Below, piece by piece: positions 1 to 8,391 of a DNA stretch of 64,000 nt. Each line of letters opens with the position of its first letter. The stretch's first letter is position 1. A model generated the notes under the pieces. The model was given only the letters and a program-made list of their open reading frames with translations. It did not search any database and was not told where the DNA came from. The translations under genes were made by a program, and so were the position numbers. The DNA is taken from positions 1 through 64,000 of the forward strand of contig CAVZCC010000006.1 in assembly GCA_963773765.1 (NCBI GenBank). Reading direction: 5' to 3'. This DNA comes from CAVZCC01 sp963773765. Its GTDB lineage: Bacteria; Actinomycetota; Acidimicrobiia; Acidimicrobiales; Microtrichaceae.

Positions 1-1
1 C

Positions 2-442
2 GACGGACGGGACCTTGTCACCATGGTGGCAACTCGTTGCGACGCGCGACAATCCGGTCCCCCCGGGCACACAGGATGGCCCCGGTCCACCCCCGCCCCG
101 TTGTGGGCGGTGCGGCTCCACATCGGATCGGCCGTGATCCATCCGCAGAGGTCCTTCTCGGAGTTGACGGCCGTCCGCCGATCCGTTCCGTCGGGCCTGA
201 GGCGCAGCGGGACCTGCCGTTCTGAAGGAAGCAGGGTGACCGCACTGCACTACCACCGCTTGCGGACCTTGACCGGTGGGCAGACCGGGACCGAGGACAT
301 CAACGTGTGGTTCGACGCAGAAACGGGGCTGCCGTTGAAGAACCAGCGGGTCATCACGGTGCGCAGCGACTCGATGATCGGCGGAGTGACCTACGACGAA
401 GAGGGGAGCTTCCGGCTCGCGTCGATGACCCCGACCCGGTAG
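2..442 (+). CDS. C-terminal part of an unrecognised protein, cut by window edge
   Basis: The frame is open from the left edge, so the start lies outside the window. The last 70 or so residues look like genuine protein (a TGGQTG turn, a WFD element, GLPLKNQR, then alternating beta-type segments ending SMTPTR). The segment before about base 230 is rich in Arg, Pro and Ser and looks less natural in this frame, while another frame reads more plausibly at bases 3-60. One or more single-base errors may therefore interrupt it, as elsewhere in this window. The function is unknown. It ends 83 bases before the acyltransferase gene. Confidence 0.45.
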   Translation, partial: DGRDLVTMVATRCDARQSGPPGHTGWPRSTPAPLWAVRLHIGSAVIHPQRSFSELTAVRRSVPSGLRRSGTCRSEGSRVTALHYHRLRTLTGGQTGTEDINVWFDAETGLPLKNQRVITVRSDSMIGGVTYDEEGSFRLASMTPTR

Positions 443-525
443 CAGGACCGCGTCACGAGAAGATCATCGGCTGGGGACCTGGACTCCGCGTGGCGACTAC
501 GGTCGCCTCAGGTTCGGGGCCACGG

Positions 526-1944
526 ATGAGGATGGCGACGGTGCCATACAAGCGTTTGACGGCGACGGACGCGTCGTTCCTGTACATCGAGAGTTCTCAC
601 GAGCCCCAACACGTCGGCTCGCTCTCGTATCTGGAGGGGGCGCCGTTGCGTGACGCGTCGGGTCGCATCGCGATCGACGAGCTGCGATCGTCGGCCCTCC
701 GCCGCCTGCATCGTGTCCCGGTCCTCCGCCAGCGTCTGATGTTCGTCCCCTATGGGCTGGGGCGACCGATCTGGGTCGACGACGACCAGTTCGACATCGG
801 CTACCACATTCGCTTGACCGCTGTGCCCCGTCCGGGTGCTGACGATCAGGTCCACGAGTTGATGAGCCGACTCCAGTCGTTGCCACTCGATCGGCAGCGT
901 CCGCTGTGGGAGATGTGGTTCGTCGACGGCCTGCAGGATGACGAGGTGGGGCTGATCATCAAGAGCCACCACGCCCTCGGCGATGGCATCGCCACGGTGG
1001 ACGTTGCGTTGGCGTTCGTGGACTTCGAACCGGACCCACCTGAGGACCCCCCTGCACCTGCGTGGGAGCCCGAGCCCGCCCCGCCGTCGGTCCGCCTGCT
1101 GCTCGAGAGCGTGGCCGACCAACTCGTTCGCCCCACCGCCCTGGCCGGCGCGGCGTTCCGGCACCCGGGGAAAGCGCTCTCGACCGCGACCGCCGCCGCT
1201 CGAGCGACGACGAGCCTGTTCGTCCATCCGGAACCCGCACCCTGGAACGTGCCGGTCACCACACACCGCCGGTGGGTCAGTGCAACGGTCCCGCTGGATC
1301 CGGTGCGCCATGTGTGTGAGCTGCAGGGAGTCACCATCAACGACGTGGTGCTCGAGGCGTGCACCGGGGCGCTGCGTGACTACCTGCTTTCCCACGACGA
1401 AGCCGTCGATCGCACCCTGAGGGCCGTGGTGCCTGTGTCCCGACGCCAGGACGATGAGCACGAGGGCACCCTGGGCAACAAGGTCTCCCTGATCATGATC
1501 GACCTGCCCGTTGACGAGGACGCACCACTGCAACGACTCGACAGGATCCATGCCGCGGCCGACGAGTTGAAGGGGTCTGACTTCGCTGATGGTGCCGAGA
1601 CCATCGTGACCCAGGCCGGGGAGATCAGCGTTCTGGCCGGCCCACTGGCTCGCCTCGGGACCCGGTTGATCAAGATGAACGTCGTGATCACCAACATCCC
1701 CGGCCCGCCGGTGCCGTTCTATGTCCGGGGCGCGCGGGTGCTGCGCGCCTTCCCCTACGTCGAGGTCATCGACAACGAGGGCCTGACGATCGCGGTCCTG
1801 TCCTACGACGATCACCTCTTCTTCGGGCTGACCGCGGACCGCGACGTGATGGTCGACCTCGAGGTGCTGGCCCGGGGAATCGAAACGAGCGCAACCCGCC
1901 TGGCAGAAGCGGTCGAGATCTCAGGCCGTCCCCTCCCGTCATGA
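526..1944 (+). CDS. Wax ester synthase/diacylglycerol acyltransferase (WS/DGAT) family protein
   Basis: The 472-aa product belongs to the bifunctional WS/DGAT acyltransferases, which use acyl-CoA to esterify diacylglycerol or fatty alcohols into storage lipid. The catalytic HHxxxDG motif is visible as HHALGDG near residue 148. The N-terminal signature (LTATDASFLYIE) and the C-terminal NIPGPP region near residue 390 are also typical of the family, and the length fits its usual 450-500 residues. The open frame extends upstream, but the ATG at 526 starts the conserved N-terminus; an ATG six bases later is equally possible. No Shine-Dalgarno sequence is evident. Substrate preference cannot be read from sequence. 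Confidence 0.93.
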   Translation: MRMATVPYKRLTATDASFLYIESSHEPQHVGSLSYLEGAPLRDASGRIAIDELRSSALRRLHRVPVLRQRLMFVPYGLGRPIWVDDDQFDIGYHIRLTAVPRPGADDQVHELMSRLQSLPLDRQRPLWEMWFVDGLQDDEVGLIIKSHHALGDGIATVDVALAFVDFEPDPPEDPPAPAWEPEPAPPSVRLLLESVADQLVRPTALAGAAFRHPGKALSTATAAARATTSLFVHPEPAPWNVPVTTHRRWVSATVPLDPVRHVCELQGVTINDVVLEACTGALRDYLLSHDEAVDRTLRAVVPVSRRQDDEHEGTLGNKVSLIMIDLPVDEDAPLQRLDRIHAAADELKGSDFADGAETIVTQAGEISVLAGPLARLGTRLIKMNVVITNIPGPPVPFYVRGARVLRAFPYVEVIDNEGLTIAVLSYDDHLFFGLTADRDVMVDLEVLARGIETSATRLAEAVEISGRPLPS

Positions 1945-2005
1945 TCCGCCTCAGCCGGTCCAAGGGGGGCAGCGCCTGGACCGTCGCCGGGTGAAGCCGA
2001 TGTGC

Positions 2006-2347
2006 TCATCGCACCGAGAAGCCCGTCTCACCGGTGGGCGCCTCGTCAGCGACCCGGAGCCCGACCACGCTGGCGCCCGGTGGACCATCGGCCATCCAGG
2101 CCATCGCCGCCTCCACGGCGTATTGCTCGCCCTCGAGGACGGCCTCGACGGTGCCGTCATCGAGGTTGCGTACCCAGCCGGCCACGCCGAGGGCAGCTGC
2201 ACGCTCCTGGCAGGACTGGCGATACCACACCCCCTGCACCAGACCGGAGACCACCACGTGCACGCGCACCACGGGTCCAGCTTGCCGGACGCGCTTCGGA
2301 GCCACCGAACCGTCTGTGGCGGATTTGATCGGGTTCGGTGTCGTCAC
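2006..2347 (-). CDS. acyP: Acylphosphatase
   Basis: A small alpha/beta protein that hydrolyses carboxyl-phosphate bonds of acyl phosphates. The diagnostic motif GLVQGVWYRQ is present with the catalytic Arg, followed by GWVRN carrying the catalytic Asn, and then NLDDGTVEAVLEGE. The core domain needs about 90 residues, so the first 25 residues of this 113-aa frame may be an extension, and translation could begin nearer the conserved VHVVVSG strand. Both start choices use GTG. The gene is convergent with the WS/DGAT gene. Confidence 0.9.
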   Translation of the reverse strand: MTTPNPIKSATDGSVAPKRVRQAGPVVRVHVVVSGLVQGVWYRQSCQERAAALGVAGWVRNLDDGTVEAVLEGEQYAVEAAMAWMADGPPGASVVGLRVADEAPTGETGFSVR

Positions 2348-2472
2348 GCCGTGCGTGGAGACGGTCGTGGTCGGAGTCGCCGGGTGTGACTGAGCGGAGG
2401 AGGGTGCTCCGCAGAGGATCGCCGACCTCGGGAGCTGCGCGCGTTGTGGGTCTGCGCCTGCCCGCCAGGGCC

Positions 2473-2495
2473 GGCCGGCTGGTGTGCAGCCGGCC
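2473..2495 (-). terminator. Hairpin after the exported protein gene
   Basis: A perfect 9-bp inverted repeat, GGCCGGCTG and CAGCCGGCC, separated by a 5-base loop, starts 2 bases beyond the stop codon of the minus-strand gene at 2497-3216. There is no clear T tract, as is common in high-GC actinobacteria. A terminator role is inferred from position and stem strength. Confidence 0.55.
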
Positions 2496-2496
2496 C

Positions 2497-3216
2497 CTAC
2501 GCGGGTGGTGTCGGGTTGAACAGCCGGACCAGCAGGGACAGGAAGTCCAGTAGGGCCGGCAGCGCTGGGAGCGGCTGGTCGGAGACCTCGTGGAACGCCC
2601 GCACCTCGGTCAGGGTGTCGTGGTAGGTCCAGATGTCCCTGAAGCCGAACTGCTCGCGAAGGCCGATGGCCAACCAGAGCTTCCCGTCGCGCTGCGGCGG
2701 GTCGAAGGCGACGACGTAGTAGCGGCCGCTGGTCGGTGCCACGAAGGTCTCGGTGGCCCAGACGTCCGATTGGGTGCCGGTGAAGATCTCGTCGAAGAAC
2801 TCCGGTGTCGCGTTCGAGGGGACGCGGTGGACGCCCCCGAGCCGTGCAGGCACCCGGAACGGCAGCGGGTCGCGGGTCAGTCCGGGGCCGACCACGGCGA
2901 GGGCGGGCTCGTACCCGGCGAGCCGTGCGAGGTCGGGGGTGCCGAGCTGGAGGAAGAGGCCCTGTCCGGCCCTGAGGTCCATGGAGACCCAGAACCGGTC
3001 CTGTCCGGTCATGTCCTGGTAGGCGACCTGGGACAGGTCGGGGTCGGCGACGTACAGGGCGGTGGCCGGGGTGGCGTGGGGTGCGCCGTCCTGGATCGGT
3101 GTGTGGGCGGCCAGCGGGGGGACGCCGATGGCCGTCGCCAGGAGGGAGAGCACCGTGATGACCGGGAACCAGCGTCGTGGTCGTCGAGGTGCGCCGGTGG
3201 GTGCGGTATCGGACAT
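2497..3216 (-). CDS. Exported protein of unknown function
   Basis: The 239-aa product has a basic N-terminus, a hydrophobic stretch at about residues 17-35 and a likely cleavage after an Ala-rich site (PPLAAHT), so it is probably secreted. The mature part contains regularly spaced hydrophobic and Gly residues and reads like a beta-rich extracellular domain (DRFWVSMDL, GLFLQLGTPDL, YYVVAFDPP). I do not recognise a family with certainty. The ATG at 3216 is preceded by a good Shine-Dalgarno sequence, GGAAGGAG, so the longer open frame upstream is a shadow. The start region also has an A/T-rich promoter-like stretch near 3235-3256. Confidence 0.8.
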   Translation of the reverse strand: MSDTAPTGAPRRPRRWFPVITVLSLLATAIGVPPLAAHTPIQDGAPHATPATALYVADPDLSQVAYQDMTGQDRFWVSMDLRAGQGLFLQLGTPDLARLAGYEPALAVVGPGLTRDPLPFRVPARLGGVHRVPSNATPEFFDEIFTGTQSDVWATETFVAPTSGRYYVVAFDPPQRDGKLWLAIGLREQFGFRDIWTYHDTLTEVRAFHEVSDQPLPALPALLDFLSLLVRLFNPTPPA

Positions 3217-3446
3217 GGCCGACTCCTTCCGTGCGCTACGCAATGAGTTTATCGCTCGTCGCCCGAGGACCCGCTGGTGCAAGTCCGCGAGATGCCCAGG
3301 TCGCGGACCGGCAGCCCGGTGTGATGGATGCCCTGGCCGTCGGTCATCGCTGGACCGTGACGCGGGACGGGCCCGCCCACCGGTCCACGAGGAGTTCCCC
3401 GAGGTCCCGGTGGGCGAGCCCGAATGGCCGCCTTGCGTCAGTTGGC

Positions 3447-4133
3447 TCAGACGATGGTGGTCGTCCAGAACACCAGGTTCGGGTTGTCCGGGTAGCAGAT
3501 GTCGTCCACCGCGCCGAGCCCGAAGACCGCCTGGTTGGACAACGTGACCATCTTGGTCTGGATGGTGCTGCCGACCGGCCCGGTGGCGGTGAAGGTCAGC
3601 CGGTTCTTGGGCATCTGCACCGTGGACCCCGGCACGAACGGCCCGGGCACCCGGTAGACCATGAAGCCGCCCTCGATCTTGAGGCTCGGATAGCCGGGTC
3701 CCATGTTGATCCCGGCCGACATCACCGAGTCCACGAACTGCACGTTGGGTGACAGCGGGAACCGGATGGTGAACCCCTGGATGGCCGTGAGGGCGTTGCC
3801 CTGCACGTCGGTGGGCACGATGAACTCGCCGGGCGCCACCGTGATGTCGAAGGTCTGGCCCGCGGCCACGGTGGCCGGCGCCTCCACGTTCACCGATGCG
3901 TTCTGCGGGAACGTGTAGTTCGTGCCGAACACGTTGACGTAACACGTCATCGTGAAGTTGGTCCACTGCCCGATCGGCGTGGACCACGGCAACGTGCTCG
4001 ATGTCGTGGTGGTCGTGGTGGCCGGCGCAACGCCGCCCGGCTGTGGCGCACAGGCCAACGCCAGTACGGCCAGACCGACGGCGCCGATTGCCAGCAGCGC
4101 GCGACCAGACGACTTCCGAGAAACGGTTTCCAT
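3447..4133 (-). CDS. Probable lipoprotein of unknown function
   Basis: The 228-aa product starts with a basic and hydrophobic signal peptide ending ALACAPQ. Cys at about residue 28 could be lipid-modified, although the lipobox is weak. A Thr/Ser linker (TTTTTTSS) follows, then an approximately 180-residue beta-rich domain with NFTMTCYVNVFG and GQTFDITVAPGEF. A purine-rich Shine-Dalgarno sequence lies upstream, with a TACCGT box about 30 bases before the ATG. No enzymatic motif was seen. It is tandem with two other exported or membrane proteins, but a 230-base gap separates it from the next gene downstream, which shows no other gene. Confidence 0.8.
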   Translation of the reverse strand: METVSRKSSGRALLAIGAVGLAVLALACAPQPGGVAPATTTTTTSSTLPWSTPIGQWTNFTMTCYVNVFGTNYTFPQNASVNVEAPATVAAGQTFDITVAPGEFIVPTDVQGNALTAIQGFTIRFPLSPNVQFVDSVMSAGINMGPGYPSLKIEGGFMVYRVPGPFVPGSTVQMPKNRLTFTATGPVGSTIQTKMVTLSNQAVFGLGAVDDICYPDNPNLVFWTTTIV

Positions 4134-4187
4134 GACGCAACCCCCCTTGGTGCTGCCCGAACGGTAGCACCCGGGCCGGGAGGTGCT

Positions 4188-5691
4188 TCAGCTCTGGGCA
4201 TCGACCGGGATGCGGTCCGCCTCCTGCGCCGGCACCGCCGCCGCTGTACCACCGCCGGGATGCTCCGGTGGTGCCGGGGCCGCCGGTTCGCTGCCGCCCT
4301 GGTCCAGGCGGAACGGCGGGTACTCGTCGCGCATCAACGCCACGTAGGCGATGACGCGGTAGGCCCAGCGGTTCAACCCCATGACCAGGTCGAAGATCCC
4401 GGCCGGGTAGCGACCGGCGAACAGCAGCGCCAGGGCCGCGAACAGCACGAGCAGCCCGATCAGCCCGCCGCCCGCGGTGCCGGCGCCCCACTGGTCGGTG
4501 GCGAACCAGCGCACCGCCCCACAGGATGCCGAGCACCATGTACTGCGGGATGGCCAGCAGCCACCACTTCACCAGCACCAGGCCCCGGCTGAGCCGCTCC
4601 GGGTAGGCGATCTCCAGCGTGGCCGGGTAGTCGGGGGCGTGGCCCAGGCTGAACGGCGGGTACCGGTCGGTCCCCAGCGCGCTGTAGCCGTAGTAGGTGA
4701 CCCGCCACGTCCAGCGCAGCACGCCGACGTTGAAGTCGAACAGCGACCGGGGGTACCGGGCGGTGAACAGGATGGCGAAGAACGCGATCACGGTGACCAC
4801 GGAGAACGCGAGCCACAGCACCGCCAGCACGATCAGGTGCGGGATCAGGAGCAGCCACTTCACCAGCCACAGCCAGCGCCCGGGTGCGTCCAGGCGGCCC
4901 TCGAGCCGGACCGGCTGGCCCGCAACCGGCTCGGGGCCACCCAGGTCGATGTGCTGGTTGCGGGCCAGGGCCACCACCCCGACCACCAGCAGCACGGAGC
5001 CGAGCGCCAGGACGGCCAGGCCACCGATGAGCAGGCCGATGGCCACGCCCAGGAGCCACGGCACCTCCACCCCGGCCGACGCGTCGACGCTCACGCCCGG
5101 CGAGCCGTCCGCGTTCATGACCACCACGGCCCACTCCCCGGACCGCGGCGACCAGTCGATGGTCTGCTCGCCGGCGCCGGACGCGGACGCCACCCAGATG
5201 TCCCGCTCGGCCGGGGGCACCGGTCGCCGTTCACCCCGTTCGTAGCGGTAGGAGACCGAGAACGGGGCCAGGCTCACGTTGCGGATCTGGGCGTGGCTGA
5301 CCCCGGCCAGGTAGGCGTCGACGTCGCGCTGGCGGGCGATCCCCACGAAGACCCGGCCCTCCCCGGTGCCCTCCGCGCTGATCCGGGCGGTGCCCAGGTC
5401 GCTGAGCTCCACCGGTGAGCCCGGCTCCGGCGAGCCCAGGTCCAGCTCCTCGGAGGTGATGGCGTAGGTGGTGGTCTCGAACCGCTCGGCGCTGGTGGCG
5501 TAGAAGCCGTCGGCGTCGCGTTGGGTGCCGTGGAGCCACATCAGGGCCCCGCCTCCGGCCATCACGCCCAGCCCCGTCAGCGCGATCAGGGCACCGACGA
5601 CGACCAGGACGATGGCGCCGATGGGTGTCCGGTGCGAGGGGTGGGGGGCGGGGTCCGGCCGGGTGAGGGTCGAATCGTGCGGAGCCGTCAT
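4188..5691 (-). CDS. DUF4389 multi-pass membrane protein (one frameshift)
   Basis: An approximately 500-aa membrane protein with an N-terminal transmembrane helix (residues 22-50), an extracytoplasmic beta-rich region, a second helix near residue 225, and then two DUF4389-like units built on [11 protein letters not shown]...[20 protein letters not shown] and a repeat of this theme. The reading frame breaks near 4514-4519. Upstream the frame reads [10 protein letters not shown] and downstream it resumes as [10 protein letters not shown], which a single extra base explains. Start ATG 5691 has the Shine-Dalgarno GGAGG. The C-terminus is a Pro/Ala-rich tail. DUF4389 proteins have no assigned reaction. 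Confidence 0.85.
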
Positions 5692-5805
5692 GGGGAGACC
5701 TCCTGCGACGTTCTCCGACCATCCTGCGCACGGCAAGGACCGTGGGTCAAGCGACCTCGGTCGCAGCCGGCACGGGCCACGGACGGCCGGTGGCTGCCCG
5801 GACCG

Positions 5806-6666
5806 TCACCGCGGGGTGTGGTGCCGCTCCTCGATGGCAGCGAGCAGGGCGGAGCGCGCGACCTCGACCGCGTGCGGGCTGTCCGCCGTGTTGAGGCGGT
5901 ACTCGATGGTGTGGGTCGTGTCGGCGAGTTGGACGTCGCCGATCACGTCCCGGATCCATCGCGAGAAGTCGTGGCCGGCGGCGTGGTGCCTCACCGCCGT
6001 GGGGTCGGCCCGGGTGAGTTGGAGGCGGAACTCGGTCAGGTCGGCGCTCACCACCTCCAGGGACCGGTCCGGGCCGCTGCGCCAGTGGAAGCCGCGCTCG
6101 CGTGGGATCTTGACCGGGCCGTCCGGGTGCGGATGACCCGGGTGGGTGGTGGTGCGGTCCTCCCGGTCCGGACCGATCCGTGCGGCGTTGGCCCGCAGGT
6201 CCCGCGCGAACCGCTCGGCCCGTTCCAGGTCGCGCCCGTCGGGTCGGCCCCGGTTGAGCCCGCCGATCAGGCACAGGGGTCCCACGGTGTCCAGTCCCCG
6301 GCAGTTGAAGTCGCCCAGCAGTCGGTAGTCCAGCGTGCGGAGCCGGTCGCGCACGCCGGTGGTGCCGAGCCACGGAACCAGGCAGGTCCCGCTGGTGGAG
6401 AACGTGAACGCGCACGTGCCCTCGCCCGGTGGCAGGCGGTTCACGAGGTCGACCAGCCGGTGGTGGACCGACATGAAGTAGATGCCCGATCCGAAGCCGA
6501 TCAGGTCGTACCGGCCCAGATCGTCGACGGCGACGGCCTCGGGCTCCACCACGTCGGCCCCGAGCACCTGCCCGATCGCGTCGGCGACCCGTCGTGTGTT
6601 GCCGTGGGACTCCGAGACGCACACGATCAGCGCCCTGGGGCCGTCGTCGTGTCGTAGCTCATCCAT
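5806..6666 (-). CDS. Flavodoxin-like protein with C-terminal DUF5752-like domain
   Basis: Residues 10-165 form a flavodoxin-type FMN-binding domain: a beta strand then SESHGNTRRVA for the phosphate loop, FGSGIYFMSVHH, and FSTSGT. A His/Pro-rich linker follows. The last 90 residues (SLEVVSADLTEF, then GHDFSRWIRDVIGD and LA) resemble the DUF5752-type module found at the ends of some glycan-related proteins. That assignment is from memory and moderate. The ATG at 6666 is chosen because GGAGGGG lies 6 bases before it; six more codons are open upstream. The fusion is unusual and its electron partner is unknown. Confidence 0.8.
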   Translation of the reverse strand: MDELRHDDGPRALIVCVSESHGNTRRVADAIGQVLGADVVEPEAVAVDDLGRYDLIGFGSGIYFMSVHHRLVDLVNRLPPGEGTCAFTFSTSGTCLVPWLGTTGVRDRLRTLDYRLLGDFNCRGLDTVGPLCLIGGLNRGRPDGRDLERAERFARDLRANAARIGPDREDRTTTHPGHPHPDGPVKIPRERGFHWRSGPDRSLEVVSADLTEFRLQLTRADPTAVRHHAAGHDFSRWIRDVIGDVQLADTTHTIEYRLNTADSPHAVEVARSALLAAIEERHHTPR

Positions 6667-6721
6667 TTCGCTCCCCTCCGCCACGTGCCGGTGCTCAGGG
6701 CGAGGTGGCCTTCAGGTCCGG

Positions 6722-7156
6722 TCAGGTGGTGGTCAGGCCCTTGGCCCTGCACCAGGCGGCAGCGGCTCCGGGGTAGCCGGCCAGCGCCTCGGCGACCGCG
6801 GGGTCGATCGGCTGGACGGCATCGGCCAGGTCGTTGAGCGCGTCCATCACGGCAGCCTCGTTGCCTCCGGCGCTGTTGGCCGAGAACGCGTTCGCGAACG
6901 CGGTGCACGTGGCGACCAGGTCGGCGGCGCCCGGCTGGGTGGGGTCCTCCGCGATGGCGTCGATGGCCGCGCTGTCCGGGATGGGCAGTCCCGCCGCCGG
7001 TCCGGTTCCGCCCGTGGACGGCGCGGCCGTCGTGGTGGGACTGGCCCCGGCTGTCGTGGACGCCGATGTGGTCGAGTCATCCGAGCTGCATCCGCCGAGG
7101 AGGATCACCGCGACGGTGACGAGGATCGCCGGGGCCTTCATGTCGCTCGGATGCAT
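6722..7156 (-). CDS. Small lipoprotein
   Basis: The 144-aa product has a signal peptide with a clear lipobox (LLGGC) giving Cys near residue 22, followed by a Ser/Thr/Ala/Pro linker of about 30 residues. A compact helical domain follows with two cysteines (VATCTAF and AAWCRAKG) that could form a disulphide. Start ATG 7156 is preceded by GGGAGG; an internal ATG at 7141 is possible. The gene is divergent from the serine hydrolase. No function is recognised. Confidence 0.8.
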   Translation of the reverse strand: MHPSDMKAPAILVTVAVILLGGCSSDDSTTSASTTAGASPTTTAAPSTGGTGPAAGLPIPDSAAIDAIAEDPTQPGAADLVATCTAFANAFSANSAGGNEAAVMDALNDLADAVQPIDPAVAEALAGYPGAAAAWCRAKGLTTT

Positions 7157-7221
7157 CGGCCCTCCCGTCGGCTCTTCGTCACGGATCGTACCCGTTGTGT
7201 CTGCAAGGGGAAGCGCTGCCC

Positions 7222-7227
7222 TAGCCT
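7222..7227 (+). promoter_or_regulatory. Leaderless -10 box of serine hydrolase gene
   Basis: TAGCCT ends 7 bases before the ATG at 7235 and there is no Shine-Dalgarno sequence, so transcription probably begins at or next to the start codon. Confidence 0.6.
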
Positions 7228-7234
7228 CGCTGGG

Positions 7235-8386
7235 ATGGACGAGACACCGATCGACGGCACGGTCGCCCCCGGCTTCGAGGCCGTGGCCGACGCCTTCGCC
7301 GCCAACTTCGCCGAGCACGGCGACGTGGGGGCCGCCGTGTGCGTGTTCCACCGGGGCGAGCCGGTGGTCGACCTGTGGGGCGGGTACGCCGACCGGGAGC
7401 AGGGCCGCCTCTGGGAGCGCGACACGCTGCAGCTGGTGTTCTCCACCACCAAGGGGGTCGCGGCCACCTGCGTGCACCAGCTGGTGGAGCGTGGCGTGCT
7501 GGACCTGGATGCACCGGTGGCGACCTGGTGGCCCGAGTTCGCGCAGGCCGGCAAGGGCGACATCCCGCTGCGGTGGGTGCTGTCCCACGAGGCTGGCCTG
7601 GCCGCCGTCACCGGGGAGGTGACGATGGACGACGTGCTCGGCTGGGAGGGGGTGGTCGAGGCCATCGCGGCCCAGGCCCCGGTGTGGGAACCGGGCACCG
7701 TCCACGGCTACCACGCCCGGTCCTACGGCTGGATCGTGGGCGAGGTGGTGCGCCGGGCCACCGGGCGCACCCTGGGCCGCTACTTCGCGGACGAGGTCGC
7801 CGGGCCCCTGGACCTGGACTTCTTCATCGGGTTGCCGGAGGGCGAACTGGGGCGGGTGGCCAGGCTCTACCCGCCGGTGATCGAACCGGAGGCGGCGGAG
7901 GTCATGGACGCCTTCCTGGGGCCCGACACGCTGCTCGGTCAGGTGCTGCGGGGCCCGTCGGGCCTGTTCAACTACGACGACATGTGGAACCGGCCCGACG
8001 TGCTGGCGGCGGAGATGCCGTCGTCCAACGGGGTCGGCACGGCGCGGGCCATCGCCAAGCTGTACGCGTCGCTGATCGGTGAGGTCGACGGCGTCCGGCT
8101 GCTGGCCCCCGGGACGGTGGCCCGGGCCACCCAGGTGCAGGTGAGCGGGCCCGACCACGTCATCGGCCTGCCCATGAGCTTCGGGCTGGGGTTCATGACC
8201 CCGCCGTCGGCAGGCGGGGCCGGCGCGTTCGGCCACGACGGCGCCGGCGGGTCCCTGGGCATGGCCGACCCGGCCGGGGAGTGGGCCCTCGGGTACGTGA
8301 TGAACCAGATGCAGCTCGGCCTCACCGGCGACGCCCGCAGCACGGGCCTGGCTGCGGCGACGAGGGCCGCGATCGCGGCCCGCTGA
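7235..8386 (+). CDS. Serine hydrolase of the beta-lactamase / class C esterase family
   Basis: The 383-aa protein has the penicillin-binding fold of EstB-type esterases and class C beta-lactamases. The nucleophile motif SxxK is visible as STTK at residues 70-73, with a Tyr-containing motif near residue 160 (YHARSYGW) and HDGAGG near residue 334 as the third element. It has no signal peptide, which argues for an intracellular esterase or lipase-like role rather than a secreted beta-lactamase. The natural ester substrate is unknown. The start is fixed by the TAGCCT box 7 bases upstream. Confidence 0.92.
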   Translation: MDETPIDGTVAPGFEAVADAFAANFAEHGDVGAAVCVFHRGEPVVDLWGGYADREQGRLWERDTLQLVFSTTKGVAATCVHQLVERGVLDLDAPVATWWPEFAQAGKGDIPLRWVLSHEAGLAAVTGEVTMDDVLGWEGVVEAIAAQAPVWEPGTVHGYHARSYGWIVGEVVRRATGRTLGRYFADEVAGPLDLDFFIGLPEGELGRVARLYPPVIEPEAAEVMDAFLGPDTLLGQVLRGPSGLFNYDDMWNRPDVLAAEMPSSNGVGTARAIAKLYASLIGEVDGVRLLAPGTVARATQVQVSGPDHVIGLPMSFGLGFMTPPSAGGAGAFGHDGAGGSLGMADPAGEWALGYVMNQMQLGLTGDARSTGLAAATRAAIAAR

Positions 8387-8391
8387 ACCTC

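Noticed and set aside
2497..5736. A single 1079-codon open frame on the minus strand
   Set aside because: It is an accidental joining of three genes and antisense filler caused by high GC; the real products are at 2497-3216, 3447-4133 (another frame) and 4188-5691.
5746..5763. Short inverted repeat GCGACC-TC-GGTCGC as an operator
   Set aside because: Six-base arms are expected by chance in this composition and the site is not placed near a clear promoter.
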